This document shows, piece after piece, positions 9,301 to 14,495 of a stretch of 23,985 bases of DNA. A program made the position numbers and the translations under genes. Below the pieces are notes generated by a model. It worked only from the letters and a program-made list of their open reading frames with translations, did not search any database and was not told the origin of the DNA. How positions within the stretch are numbered: the first letter of the stretch is position 1; each line of letters opens with the position of its first letter. The stretch lies in assembly GCA_903911455.1 (NCBI GenBank), contig CAIWDQ010000621.1:1-23985 (forward strand), written 5' to 3'. Source of the stretch: an uncultured bacterium (GTDB lineage: Bacteria; Bacteroidota; Bacteroidia; Bacteroidales; JACABE01).

Positions 9301-12172
9301 AAATGATTTTATTAGTTGATGTTGCTCCTACAACAGGTAATAAATCCATATGATCAGTATATGTACCTGCTGCAACATTAAAAGTAACAGGTCCATTTAC
9401 ACCTTGAAGATTTAAAGCTTGATTAGCAGAAGCAAAACTATTAAAGTTTGTTCCAGCGGTTGGTAGTGAAGAGTTAATAGTATAGACACCATTTAAAGCA
9501 TTAGCTAAAGAACTTGTAGTTGCATTGCCCGTTAAAGGGTTTGATGTTTGATAAACCGGTCCATTTAAGCACAGAGAGTTCGCAGCAAATACCCAATAAT
9601 AATAAGGTGTACCTAAATTAAGGTTAACATCAGTAAAAGTAGTTCCTGTCTGGTAGCCTACAACGAATCCACTTCCTAAATTCTGACCTACAGTATAATT
9701 AACAACGTTAACTGGTAAAGCACCTAAAGTACTGGAAGTGCTTCTGACAATCAGGTAGTGGTCAGCACTAGATGAAGCTGTGAAAGAACCTGCAACAGTA
9801 GTGAAGCTTGGTGTTAATACTAAAGCTGTTGCTTGAGCAGTAGGAGCTACGCATGGAACAGCAGGAATAACATTAATTGTGTAATCTTCTGTTTCACCAC
9901 CATAATAATATAAACTTGTTCCATATAACCAACATGGAGAAGGAGCGTAATAATAATCACAAATGATTCTCATTCTTGTTGGACCACCCAAAGATGTATA
10001 AGGAATTGTAACATTACCAGTTAAAACAGTTCCAGAAGTTGTATATGTTCCACTATATACTTGTTCAGTAACGGGATCAAAGACTCCATCCTGATTATAA
10101 TCAATCCATGCTCTGCAATAGTTAGTAGAACCTGAAGAGTATAAAGTCCCACCGATTGTAATAGATAGTGGTGTAGAAATACCTTGAATTATCTGAGCCG
10201 GAGCAACTGATACTGTATAGTTAGTATAAGTAGAACCACCACTTGAATTATTGATACCACCAAAATTAACATTTGAAATATTGTCGTAAGTACTGTATTC
10301 AGAAGCAGAAGTACAATAGATCAATGAAGAAGTACCTTGAACTGAAGAAGTACCTGTAGCACCACCACCATTAAAGGTTATATTCCCAGAGTAACTTGTG
10401 TTAGCAGCAGTTGGGATAAATTTAACATAAAAAGTAGTTAAAGATAAAGTAGACCCTGAATAAGTGATAGGAATAGAACTTTGGTAAGAACCATTTGAAG
10501 TTGCACAAACCTGGAACCCTGTTGGAGCAGCAACAGTAATAATTCCAGATCCTCCAGTTAAATTTGCACCAGAAATAGTGTATGCTACAGCAGCAGAAGA
10601 GCTACCAAATATAACGTAATTAAAATTATTACTTAAAGGAGTGATTGAAAAATAAGGAGAAGTTGGCATAGCAATAGTAACAGTATAATCTTCAGTTTCA
10701 CCCCATGTATAAGTGCCACAAGCAATAACACCAGTTGCTACAGTAGTTTCAACTGTAACTACTCTCATTCTTGTATTTCCAGCAAGAGCATTTGCAGGGA
10801 TAGTTATAGTAGCTGTTTCAGTATGAGGACCACTTGTATATGTTGGAGATATATAAACTTGTTCACCAGCATCAAAAGTTCCATTTTGGTTAAAGTCTAT
10901 CCAAACGCCAGTCATGTTGCTATATGTCCCTCCACAAGTACCAATCTGAACACTTAAAGTATAGGATTGTGTCGCTAATAGTGTTGGAGGAGCAACTGAA
11001 ACAGTATAATTACTATATTCATTCAGGATTGAACCTGGGTCAGGGGCAGTAGTAGAACAGGTAGATGAATTATTTAATGTACCTAGAGAAACATTTAAAA
11101 TTTCTTCATCGGCAGTTGAAGTTGCATTTGATGCACAATACACTAATGAAGAAGTCCCTGAAACAGGAATGTTAAGAGTAGTAGCACCACCACCGGCTGC
11201 TGTGATATTTCCTGAATAAGCGGTATTAGCGGCTGTTGGGGTAAACTTTGCATATATAGTAGTTGCAGGTAAAGTGTTTCCTGTGTAAGATATAGGTATT
11301 GAAGTAGTATAAGTTCCACCAGAAGAAAGACAAATACTAAAACCAGCAGGAGCAGTAACAGTAATTAGACCATTACTTGTTAAAACACCACCATTAAGTA
11401 CAAATGATTGTGCAGTTGAGCTATTTCCGAAAGCAACATATCCAAATGATAAAGAGGCAGGTAATGCAGAAAGATAAGGAGAGTTTAAAGTATAACCTCC
11501 CATTGAAAATACATTTAATACACCACCTGTATTTGCGAAATTAACAGAGGTAATGTTTTTTGTCTGACCAGTAGCACTAACAGGAATACTTACCTGATAC
11601 ATATATTGGCAAAGACCACCAGTACATGAAGCTGAATTTGTAGTTTGAATTCTGTAGAACTGAGGTGATGCAGGAGAAGTCCCTGCACACCAGTCGGCAA
11701 CACTTAGTCCAGTAGTTACTTCATTAGTTCCATCAGAGAAATAAACTGTAGCAGTAACTGTACAAGAGCCGCTACCTCCAGTAGCTAATACATATAAATT
11801 ACTACATTTTGTAGGAGTTGTTAAAACTAAAGTTCCGTTGGCAGAACCTGAGAGTCTTAAAGAGTTATTTACTGAAGGTGACTGTAAAGTATAAGTAAGT
11901 CCTGTTGTAATAAGACTGCTTATAGTATTACTAGCCGGCCAGCAATTGGTAGTGTTACAAACAGTACCTGCCGGAGCAAAAGTGTTGTCAACAAAAACCC
12001 ATGCAACACCGTCAACATCTGCTGTTGTTGATGTTCCGGCTGCACCTGCGCCATTTGCCACGACATCGGCATTATAACCTGTACAGGGTAAATTTGCCAA
12101 TTGAGCTCTCAATGATTGACCTGAAAGCAAAAGTAACATTGTTACTAGTAAAATTGTAAAAATTTTTTTCAT
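305..12172 (-). CDS. Giant secreted multidomain protein (GEVED, FN3, beta-helix, dockerin-type end)
   Basis: This 3955-residue protein opens with a signal peptide (basic MKKIF start, hydrophobic residues 4-16, likely cleavage after A23), so it is exported. In order I see: a Cys-containing N-terminal domain (24-228); two cassettes of an Ig-like domain plus a GEVED domain (232-500, 506-768); an FN3-like domain (~773-887); a beta-helix module (894-1330); a second FN3-like domain (~1334-1450); a long Ser/Thr/Asn/Gly-rich beta region opening with a GLWSNPSTWSTGTVP motif (~1454-2200); two related domains ending in GNR (~2205-2490); beta-helix modules 2 and 3 (2496-3095, 3244-3723) around an Ig-like linker; a C-terminal beta domain; and a dockerin-type pair (3880-3942). 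It ends in four lysines. I see no enzyme active site. Such mosaics are usually surface or adhesion proteins, so that role is inferred. It appears monocistronic, with its own terminator at 251-284. Confidence 0.93.
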   Translation of the reverse strand: MKKIFTILLVTMLLLLSGQSLRAQLANLPCTGYNADVVANGAGAAGTSTTADVDGVAWVFVDNTFAPAGTVCNTTNCWPASNTISSLITTGLTYTLQSPSVNNSLRLSGSANGTLVLTTPTKCSNLYVLATGGSGSCTVTATVYFSDGTNEVTTGLSVADWCAGTSPASPQFYRIQTTNSASCTGGLCQYMYQVSIPVSATGQTKNITSVNFANTGGVLNVFSMGGYTLNSPYLSALPASLSFGYVAFGNSSTAQSFVLNGGVLTSNGLITVTAPAGFSICLSSGGTYTTSIPISYTGNTLPATTIYAKFTPTAANTAYSGNITAAGGGATTLNIPVSGTSSLVYCASNATSTADEEILNVSLGTLNNSSTCSTTAPDPGSILNEYSNYTVSVAPPTLLATQSYTLSVQIGTCGGTYSNMTGVWIDFNQNGTFDAGEQVYISPTYTSGPHTETATITIPANALAGNTRMRVVTVETTVATGVIACGTYTWGETEDYTVTIAMPTSPYFSITPLSNNFNYVIFGSSSAAVAYTISGANLTGGSGIITVAAPTGFQVCATSNGSYQSSIPITYSGSTLSLTTFYVKFIPTAANTSYSGNITFNGGGATGTSSVQGTSSLIYCTSASEYSTYDNISNVNFGGINNSSGGSTYTNYTVSVAPAQIIQGISTPLSITIGGTLYSSGSTNYCRAWIDYNQDGVFDPVTEQVYSGTYTTSGTVLTGNVTIPYTSLGGPTRMRIICDYYYAPSPCWLYGTSLYYYGGETEDYTINVIPAVPCVAPTAQATALVLTPSFTTVAGSFTASSSADHYLIVRSTSSTLGALPVNVVNYTVGQNLGSGFVVGYQTGTTFTDVNLNLGTPYYYWVFAANSLCLNGPVYQTSNPLTGNATTSSLANALNGVYTINSSLPTAGTNFNSFASANQALNLQGVNGPVTFNVAAGTYTDHMDLLPVVGATSTNKIIFQSASNNNSSVTLQYAATGPTDNYLVRFNGAQYITFKAMTVQATNATYANTITFANGANNISVLNNVIIGTQSAYTDSNQMSTRLYYGSNYSNITIDHNVYNYGVPSLHFFTPSGSNPNIVITYNTFTNAATNNNNCVKIARCDGINFGNNNITVVAGSAANCLWFDYLVGLWKIHDNVIKNLGTGIGLSAWYANSGVGVGQEALIYNNYVYTVGTTWGTDLCGMTYINYYYNTFVSSSTSATFHFGNYYGTWTNCIFKNNVVYNTGAGPLLSIAAASGSGTNPVNLTLDYNDYYTTNASPYSYLSTTYTTLAAFQTASSQEAHSIWANPNFIATGDFHITNTALIAGTPLAAVTTDLDGQTRASLPTIGADEVPPCVAPTNQASAFVFSPSYLYIFGNFSVSPDADHYLIIRSTSSSLTATPVNGTYYSAGTPFGTNGYVVGYQTGNSFTDNGLNPATQYYYFVFAANSLCSGGPLYLTLNPLSQSVNTLTPASIHSIANGLWSNPSTWSTGTVPAFMDSVFVDSTYNVHLDIANDSCYNLVVYNGGLLDATGTIGVLNIGGTILNNGAINMYVDSADYSTINFVGMANSLYTGNGTNNINQFTIGKVFSGAVTVSSPTVELNLTNLTIRGAVIDTLGFINTSKYSGIFKMSGTNSFSSRLFSTAAYTIPTTGGIWMNNPNFNVAGMNGSPTMNGLLRVTQGTYNVGTAIDNTMTVGGGSILMMEGGSLSSTGKLYNSTAATFNMSAGTIKVSTIGNTSGSGAFEYMGGNTSTSPILFSMSGGTIIVQNANSGTGNKIDVRFPIPTASNYNITGGTVQLGNNLTQASQQFFCLDGKFWNVLIDTTTAQHGTKNYAALTILNSFTNPGTGATYLGYGASGYALTVTKTFSTKGQVIGNLSTGCAVVFNGTTAQTFTAANTSILGTITMNNASGVTITPAIANYGLILNAGILNCPTGTLRFGDSTANTFTLTKGFGNLTTSTAPTFNFNNMTTNYNMNDTVALVGTPINNLFPAISVGTVSALTLNNAKGLTLTKSLNVGTLALTSGKINTSTFVLTVKNTATTAITGYSATNFIYGTLSRALPASTVNTGNWVYPIGTVSAAADTILYNPFTIINPSTGTNPYVKVSVIKGNFSSATPGLYLQSVNNDRRWNVVLDSGIFNYGRVMVYDTSINSTMLLGRCATANGSFVGLLSTLGTFTYTTIDSLTAIAPYWYAIGVKKPMSYVSSTTTQTNTASVTQGTYNQQILGVQIVTLGSANPIVLSQINFNTNGTTITASDISNIKLFSTGTSATFATTTVIDSTVNFSNGTFTLNPSTIIPFYLVEGTNNFWLTYDINPNATNNDVVDAQCVSITVDGIPRTPTIGNPFGNRTIFSGTGYPNMKFLSTTAFQPVLTAVVAGNTNQQVLTLKVVSQYPTLPLSVNSFILGTTGSTNALTDIDSAKIYYTGTTNTFATTTLYGTAIAGPNGTFTINGSQVLTGTTGGSVDTNYFFLVYNIKSSAVSFDSIDAIYNQINVSGTTYNPVLSAPAGNRLVRSSLNGIYTIDNSLPPIPISTNNYTSFVSAVSDLNTLGISGPVTFNVKAGEIFPMACSTTNPFGIKITATGTAANPIVFQRNGTGNNPLLTIIGSTATTDAAIWINGGDYITFDGIDIKDTAITTTAYVEYGVYLNGAATNGCQYNTFKNSTITLTNTTSNTAIRGIYLVSTATSAAGRNIYNKFYNNTINKAFYGAQLTGIAGFYDVKNEIGTINSGRSVIKNIGTGGAYASHGVNFSYQDSLQVFNTLIDSVKSTSGLIGIQIAAASSNFNWYGDTISNIIGTENYGLNFAGASAGTNFMHHCVVKNFIATGGNVNVFRDEGSSLGTMYIYNNEFTNITNSGTANGIEGLYLNSASTFYIYNNRFYNFNESYSGGACWANTINLMNASNVSYIYNNYISDISCAGGTSSPTTVGIRIQNTTTAKVYNNTVFLSYTGANASNISVCLFAAATPTSLDMRNNIFINKCNMTTGTRAVPFWWPSTTYTNIAATSNNNLYYTVPSPTTKNPLFYDGTNSPLTIAAYQTLMGSKDQLSFSDTIPFVNDGIKPYDLHVKTTTANNRAESHGQRITTPIAVKTDFDDDIRFGETGYQGTGAQPDLGADEFNGTTIDDIPPSIVFTALPNSTSVTGVFLNNVNITAPLNHVNTSNFKPRVYFKKSTAANDSLHWHWVEPLASSNAPNFNFYLDYSILQNTDTIFTGNTVQYFIIAQDSNSTVNVGKTAGLSGIVTSVKLLSTNLTVTSPSSFNVSKAINGIYYVGTRVGDNYTSLSSASGFFSDVNSNIVTGNVTVKVTTNTAETGANQLNVLTTEGVGGYSINIVPIDTATVQKVMTGGYAGGLIRVAASNVIFDGARNGVGNYLQLFNTTGGATYYTIQMISGANNCTFKNIYIKGPDYQVVSTVYHSGGNISNLSFINDSITNCLIALSINGASGSTVNNLVIKGTTFGTDLGGQKVHTNAMNLSYINGLTVDSCTFNIWTLNTNTATPRAIYLNAQVTNANITRNNFIRVQGQYASGSYGAAAIELNTGNAASNITIANNQIKNVVSAGTTAWTTYAVAGIKLLGTTGGVKIYNNSVNMYGSANQFYTAGNTQQYNAGIYVASTVTGLDIRNNIIKNIITSTAATTSRSFAIYSDAPASAFTNIDYNLYYTTGTQGMLAYIVGNDTTLNQLRTATTRDVHSLFADPIYTSNTNLTPNNCPTSPAIGSGTSIAAVTTDIVNTSRSLQNSTIGAYEMSYAKKMIVSAILQEYYTGLGLPIMTPTYDMDPNSGDMYIKFTSPVVDTVQLLIVNPATMDPYNIEATAEYTYNGMLLNTDGTITPQISLPISMTGFRYIVINHRNSIQTWSDSVNFSCLAINYNFFAHPVSTLFPGNMLPVYNGVNYVGSLIWGGDVGDLYTPNRDGVVNIFDLSAVFDAINDPSGVFSAGYSPQDVNGDGVVNIYDLSMIFDNINAGASSVNPGTLKKKK
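347..535 (-). other. Dockerin-type EF-hand-like repeat pair at the protein C-terminus
   Basis: Residues 3880-3942 of the giant protein form two copies of the dockerin signature. The second is canonical: D3920, N3922, D3924, N3928 and D3931 occupy the calcium-loop positions, followed by LSMIFDNIN. The first reads GDLYTPNRDGVVNIFDL and carries about three extra residues inside the loop, with NRDGVVN, D3897 and then LSAVFDAIN conserved. In known systems dockerins bind cohesins. In Bacteroidota such C-terminal pairs also occur outside cellulosomes, where their partner is unclear. Only 13 residues follow, ending in KKKK. Confidence 0.85.
1004..2443 (-). other. Parallel beta-helix module 3 of the giant protein
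   Basis: Residues 3244-3723 start with NGIYYVGTRVGDNYTSL and end with STIGAYE, bookends that match those of modules 1 and 2. Inside are many short strands of the form xNxTIxNNxI and IYNNSV, typical of right-handed parallel beta-helices. The interior residues suggest a passive stalk or ligand-binding surface. No polysaccharide-lyase or glycosidase catalytic motif stands out. Confidence 0.7.
2888..4687 (-). other. Parallel beta-helix module 2 of the giant protein
   Basis: Residues 2496-3095 open with NGIYTIDNSLP and a GISGPVTFNVKAG segment and close with QPDLGADE. The body repeats beta-helix rungs such as YITFDGIDI, IYNNRFYNF and VYNNTVFLSY. It is the longest of the three modules (600 residues). 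The opening segment is close to that of module 1, which suggests internal duplication. Confidence 0.72.
8183..9493 (-). other. Parallel beta-helix module 1 of the giant protein
   Basis: Residues 894-1330 open with NGVYTINSSLP and GVNGPVTFNVAAG and close with TIGADE. Rungs such as YITFKAMTV, NISVLNNVI and VITYNTFT are typical of parallel beta-helices. The module is flanked on both sides by FN3-like domains, each starting at a CVAPT motif (residues ~773 and ~1334), so FN3 plus beta-helix may be the duplicated unit. Confidence 0.72.
9869..10657 (-). other. Ig-like + GEVED cassette, copy 2
   Basis: Residues 506-768 repeat the layout of copy 1: an Ig-like domain starting PYFS and containing ITVAAPTGFQVC, then a GEVED domain. 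The latter has the acidic WIDYNQDGVFD motif, an RMRI strand and the terminal GETEDYTINV signature that names the family. GEVED domains occur in secreted Bacteroidota proteins and probably fold as beta-sandwiches. The acidic loop could bind calcium, but that is inferred. Confidence 0.82.
10673..11479 (-). other. Ig-like + GEVED cassette, copy 1
   Basis: Residues 232-500 hold an Ig-like domain (starting PYLSALP, containing ITVTAPAGFSIC) followed by a GEVED domain. The GEVED domain has WIDFNQNGTFDAGEQVY, RMRVV and the closing GETEDYTVTI signature. The order and spacing match copy 2, so the pair looks like a tandem duplication of a ~265-residue unit that has since diverged. Confidence 0.82.
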
Positions 12173-12671
12173 AGAAGTAAAAATTTAATTACGTTTAAAA
12201 ATTAAAATATAAGACATTGATAATTTATGTTACAAAGTAAAGTGGTAAGAAAAATCCTTAAATAAAAAATAATCTAAGGAGATGAATTCTTATTACTATT
12301 CATAATGTGCTGTTTTATTTGTTATTATTATTAGTGTTATTTGATTTCTTTATAAAAGAAAAATTTTCTAAAGATACTAATAATTTAGGCTGTTTCAACA
12401 TGAATATTAAAAAAATTGTTAAATTTTAAGTTAAATTTATTTAAATGCCTGAATGTAAGTGATTAATAGATGGACGTAAATGGGTCAAATATTCTCATGT
12501 TTTGATAAATAGTTATTGGCATTTTCTAATATAATATTTTATTTGCAAAAAAAAAGAATACTATATTTATTTTAAGACATAAGTAATCTCATTTAATATA
12601 TATTGAAAATTAAAAATAAAATGCAAAAAATGCTAATTGGTTGATATATGAGCTAATATAAGCTTTTTGCA
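12173..12671. other. AT-rich intergenic region upstream of the giant gene
   Basis: I see no gene here; every frame is broken by stops. On the minus strand, TTACTTTG at 12240-12233 is one mismatch from the Bacteroidota -7 box TAnnTTTG and lies about 60 bases before the giant gene's ATG. It is the best promoter candidate, but no -33 TTG is visible. The rest is AT-rich sequence without clear repeats. Confidence 0.35.
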
Positions 12672-12900
12672 GACTGAGATGGACTTGTTGCAAGCTGAGA
12701 TGAATGCTTAACAGGTCAAAATGGATAAAAAAGTATTGAGATGAATGCTTAACAGTCCAAAATGAACGTAAAATTAGTTGAGATGAACTTTGAACAGGTC
12801 AAAATGAAGATATGTTATGCTGAGATGAACCCTGAACAGGCTGAGAAATGATTTTCTCAGCTGAGATGAACTCAGTACAACTCGAGATGAACTTGTGTAT
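12672..12900. repeat. Degenerate tandem array with 21-base period, 11 units
   Basis: The core TGAGATGAA (A type) or TCAAAATGAA (B type) recurs with its ATG at 12679, 12700, 12721, 12741, 12762, 12783, 12804, 12825, 12848, 12866 and 12887. The spacings are 21, 21, 20, 21, 21, 21, 21, 23, 18 and 21 bases. Between 12697 and 12830 the types alternate A-B-A-B, giving a 42-base higher-order unit, often with AACAGG between them. All plus-strand frames meet recurrent stops and no long minus-strand frame exists, so it is not coding. It lies between the 3' end of trmD and the giant gene. Its function is unknown to me. Confidence 0.85.
12839..12862. other. Perfect inverted repeat inside the 21-base array
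   Basis: CTGAGAAA (12841-12848) and TTTCTCAG (12853-12860) form an 8-bp perfect stem with a TGAT loop. A further G-C pair and a G-T wobble extend it outward. No T tract follows on either strand, so it is not a standard terminator, although it lies 3' of trmD and could act as an RNA 3'-end structure. The array's period is disturbed exactly here (23 then 18 instead of 21 and 21). Confidence 0.6.
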
Positions 12901-12950
12901 TTTTAATGTAAAGCTTGTGAGATTAAAAATAAATAGAGAAAGTTTAATTA

Positions 12951-13625
12951 CTATTTCAATAAATCAGGACGTCGTTGTTGGGTGCGTTGCAATGATTGTT
13001 CATGTTTCCACTGATTGATGAGTTTATCATTTCCCGAAAGGAGAATATCCGGAACTTTGAGTCCATTGAACTCGTATGGACGTGTGTAAACAGGTGGGGA
13101 TAAGAGATTATCCTGAAAAGAATCGGAAAGTGCTGATGTTTCGTCATTCAAAACACCGGGCAACAGCCTGATAACTGCATCGGTGATGACGCATGCTGCA
13201 AGCTCTCCTCCTGATAAAACATAATCTCCAATTGATATTTCGGAAGTTATGTAATGTTCGCGAATGCGTTCGTCAATGCCTTTATAATGTCCGCATAGTA
13301 ATATAATATTATTGTATAAAGTTAAACGATTCGCAACTTTTTGTGATAGTACTTCGCCATCCGGACTTGTATAAATAATCTCATCATAATCTCTTTCCGC
13401 TTTAAGCGAATCAATGCATTTAGAAATAGGTTCAATCATCATCACCATTCCTGCACCACCACCAAAAGGGTAATCGTCAACATGTTTGTGTTTATTTACA
13501 GAGTAATCTCTTAGTTGATGCAGATGAATTTCAACAAGATTTTTGTCCTTAGCTCTTTTAATGATGGAATGATTAAAAGGGCTTTCAAACATTTCGGGAA
13601 ATATAGTGATGATGTCTATTCTCAT
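12951..13625 (-). CDS. trmD: tRNA (guanine-N1-)-methyltransferase TrmD
   Basis: TrmD uses S-adenosylmethionine to make m1G37 next to the anticodon in tRNAs read with a 3' G, which prevents +1 frameshifting; it is essential in most bacteria. The protein has 224 residues, slightly shorter than the E. coli enzyme (about 255). Diagnostic motifs of the knotted SPOUT fold are intact: DYPFGGGAGM (51-60), CGHYKGIDER (111-120) and SIGDYVLSGGELA (131-143). R153 and D168 match the catalytic Arg and Asp of E. coli TrmD (R154, D169). The MRIDIITIFPEMF start is typical, fixing the ATG. The usual neighbours rpsP, rimM and rplS are absent. The gene is transcribed divergently from the J-domain gene. Confidence 0.97.
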   Translation of the reverse strand: MRIDIITIFPEMFESPFNHSIIKRAKDKNLVEIHLHQLRDYSVNKHKHVDDYPFGGGAGMVMMIEPISKCIDSLKAERDYDEIIYTSPDGEVLSQKVANRLTLYNNIILLCGHYKGIDERIREHYITSEISIGDYVLSGGELAACVITDAVIRLLPGVLNDETSALSDSFQDNLLSPPVYTRPYEFNGLKVPDILLSGNDKLINQWKHEQSLQRTQQRRPDLLK

Positions 13626-13640
13626 TATAAAAATTTAGTG

Positions 13641-13648
13641 CAAAATTA
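13641..13648 (-). promoter_or_regulatory. -7 promoter box of trmD
   Basis: TAATTTTG read on the minus strand matches the Bacteroidota sigma-ABfr consensus TAnnTTTG exactly. It ends 16 bases before the trmD ATG, giving a very short leader. I see no clear -33 TTG. The same octamer occurs before the divergent J-domain gene. Confidence 0.6.
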
Positions 13649-13699
13649 ATAATTCTAAAATAATAATAAGAAAATACGTTCTATTAATGTTAATACTTT

Positions 13700-13707
13700 T
13701 AATTTTG
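13700..13707 (+). promoter_or_regulatory. -7 promoter box of the J-domain gene
   Basis: TAATTTTG is an exact match to TAnnTTTG and ends 14 bases before the ATG at 13722. Transcription would start only a few bases ahead of the start codon, so the mRNA would be nearly leaderless. No -33 element is obvious. Confidence 0.55.
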
Positions 13708-13721
13708 TAGAAAAAATACTG

Positions 13722-14228
13722 ATGTTACTTCAGCAATGTTATGATATATTAGGGGTAAGTGCTAATGCTACTAACGAGCAAATAAAAAGAGCTTACCGTA
13801 AAAGGGCTAAGGAGTTACATCCTGATGCAAATAGTGCTGCTGATGCTAATATTAAGTTCCAGTTGTTGAACGAAGCATATCATACACTTTTAAAAGAGAA
13901 GGAATATATTTTTGTTGAGGATGATTTTAGTATTGAAGATTATAAGAGATATGGTACAAGTGTACGTAATAAATCATATAAACCAAATTATAATCAACAA
14001 AATAAAGAGAGTAGGAGAGGTGAGCCCGAATATAAACCAAATAAAGCACCTGCTGATAAATATATGTATTATGTGCTTGTTTTGATTGGTTTGAATATGC
14101 TGGTTTATGCTGTTAAAAAGTTTGTTATTGAGAAAAAAGAAGAATCTGGTGGAATGATGGGAGTGCTTTCAGCAATATATTTTCTGATCATAATAATATA
14201 TGGATGGAATGTGCTGAAGAAGTCGTAA
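13722..14228 (+). CDS. J-domain protein with two C-terminal membrane segments
   Basis: The first ~60 residues are a J domain (CYDILGVSANATNEQIKRAY, HPD at 33-35, then a helix containing FQLLNEAYHTL). The HPD triad is what stimulates DnaK ATPase, so this should be a DnaK co-chaperone. The G/F region, zinc fingers and substrate domains of true DnaJ are missing. After a charged, Asn-rich linker (~65-112) there are two hydrophobic segments (about 115-131 and 145-164), so the J domain would be held on the cytoplasmic face of the inner membrane. At 168 residues it is a type III J-protein. The client is unknown; it may recruit DnaK to membrane proteins. The gene stands alone between divergent trmD and a 267-base gap. 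Confidence 0.9.
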   Translation: MLLQQCYDILGVSANATNEQIKRAYRKRAKELHPDANSAADANIKFQLLNEAYHTLLKEKEYIFVEDDFSIEDYKRYGTSVRNKSYKPNYNQQNKESRRGEPEYKPNKAPADKYMYYVLVLIGLNMLVYAVKKFVIEKKEESGGMMGVLSAIYFLIIIIYGWNVLKKS

Positions 14229-14260
14229 AATTATGAATTAAGAATTATGAATTATGAATG
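14229..14260. repeat. Short AATTATGA direct repeats
   Basis: Directly after the J-gene stop, AATTATGAATTA is followed by AGAATTATGA and ATTATGAAT, three imperfect copies of an ~10-base AT-rich unit. It looks like a simple-sequence repeat; I can assign no function. The rest of the gap to 14452 holds no gene I can support. Confidence 0.5.
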
Positions 14261-14452
14261 AAATGTTTAACTCAAATAAAACTAAAATTGTTTTGCTGGA
14301 AAAAGTGAATAAAATTCTATTCATAACTACATTTTTATTATAATAGTTAAAAACTTTAAAATATAAAAAGAATTTATGACTGGTATTCAGTCCAATTTTA
14401 TTAACATTAAAATAAAATTATCAACAATCTATTTTCTTAACGGTATTATAAG

Positions 14453-14460
14453 TAATTTTG
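14453..14460 (+). promoter_or_regulatory. -7 promoter box of the BatA-like gene
   Basis: TAATTTTG is an exact TAnnTTTG match, 35 bases before the ATG at 14496, and is the third copy of the same octamer upstream of a gene in this window. A -33 TTG is not evident. Confidence 0.5.
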
Positions 14461-14495
14461 TCGGAGTTTATAAACTAAGTTATCAATAAAGACTA

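Noticed and set aside
12672..12900. The repeat array as a CRISPR
   Set aside because: Units are ~21 bases with no separate unique spacers of constant length, the cores are degenerate and no cas gene is present.
12672..12900. The repeat array as a decayed repeat protein gene
   Set aside because: The core TGAGATGAA brings stops into two plus-strand frames and TAA breaks the third; minus-strand frames also stop within the array.
14254..14343. A 29-codon frame starting ATGAATGAAATG
   Set aside because: It starts inside the AATTATGA repeat, has no promoter or family resemblance and could easily occur by chance in AT-rich DNA.
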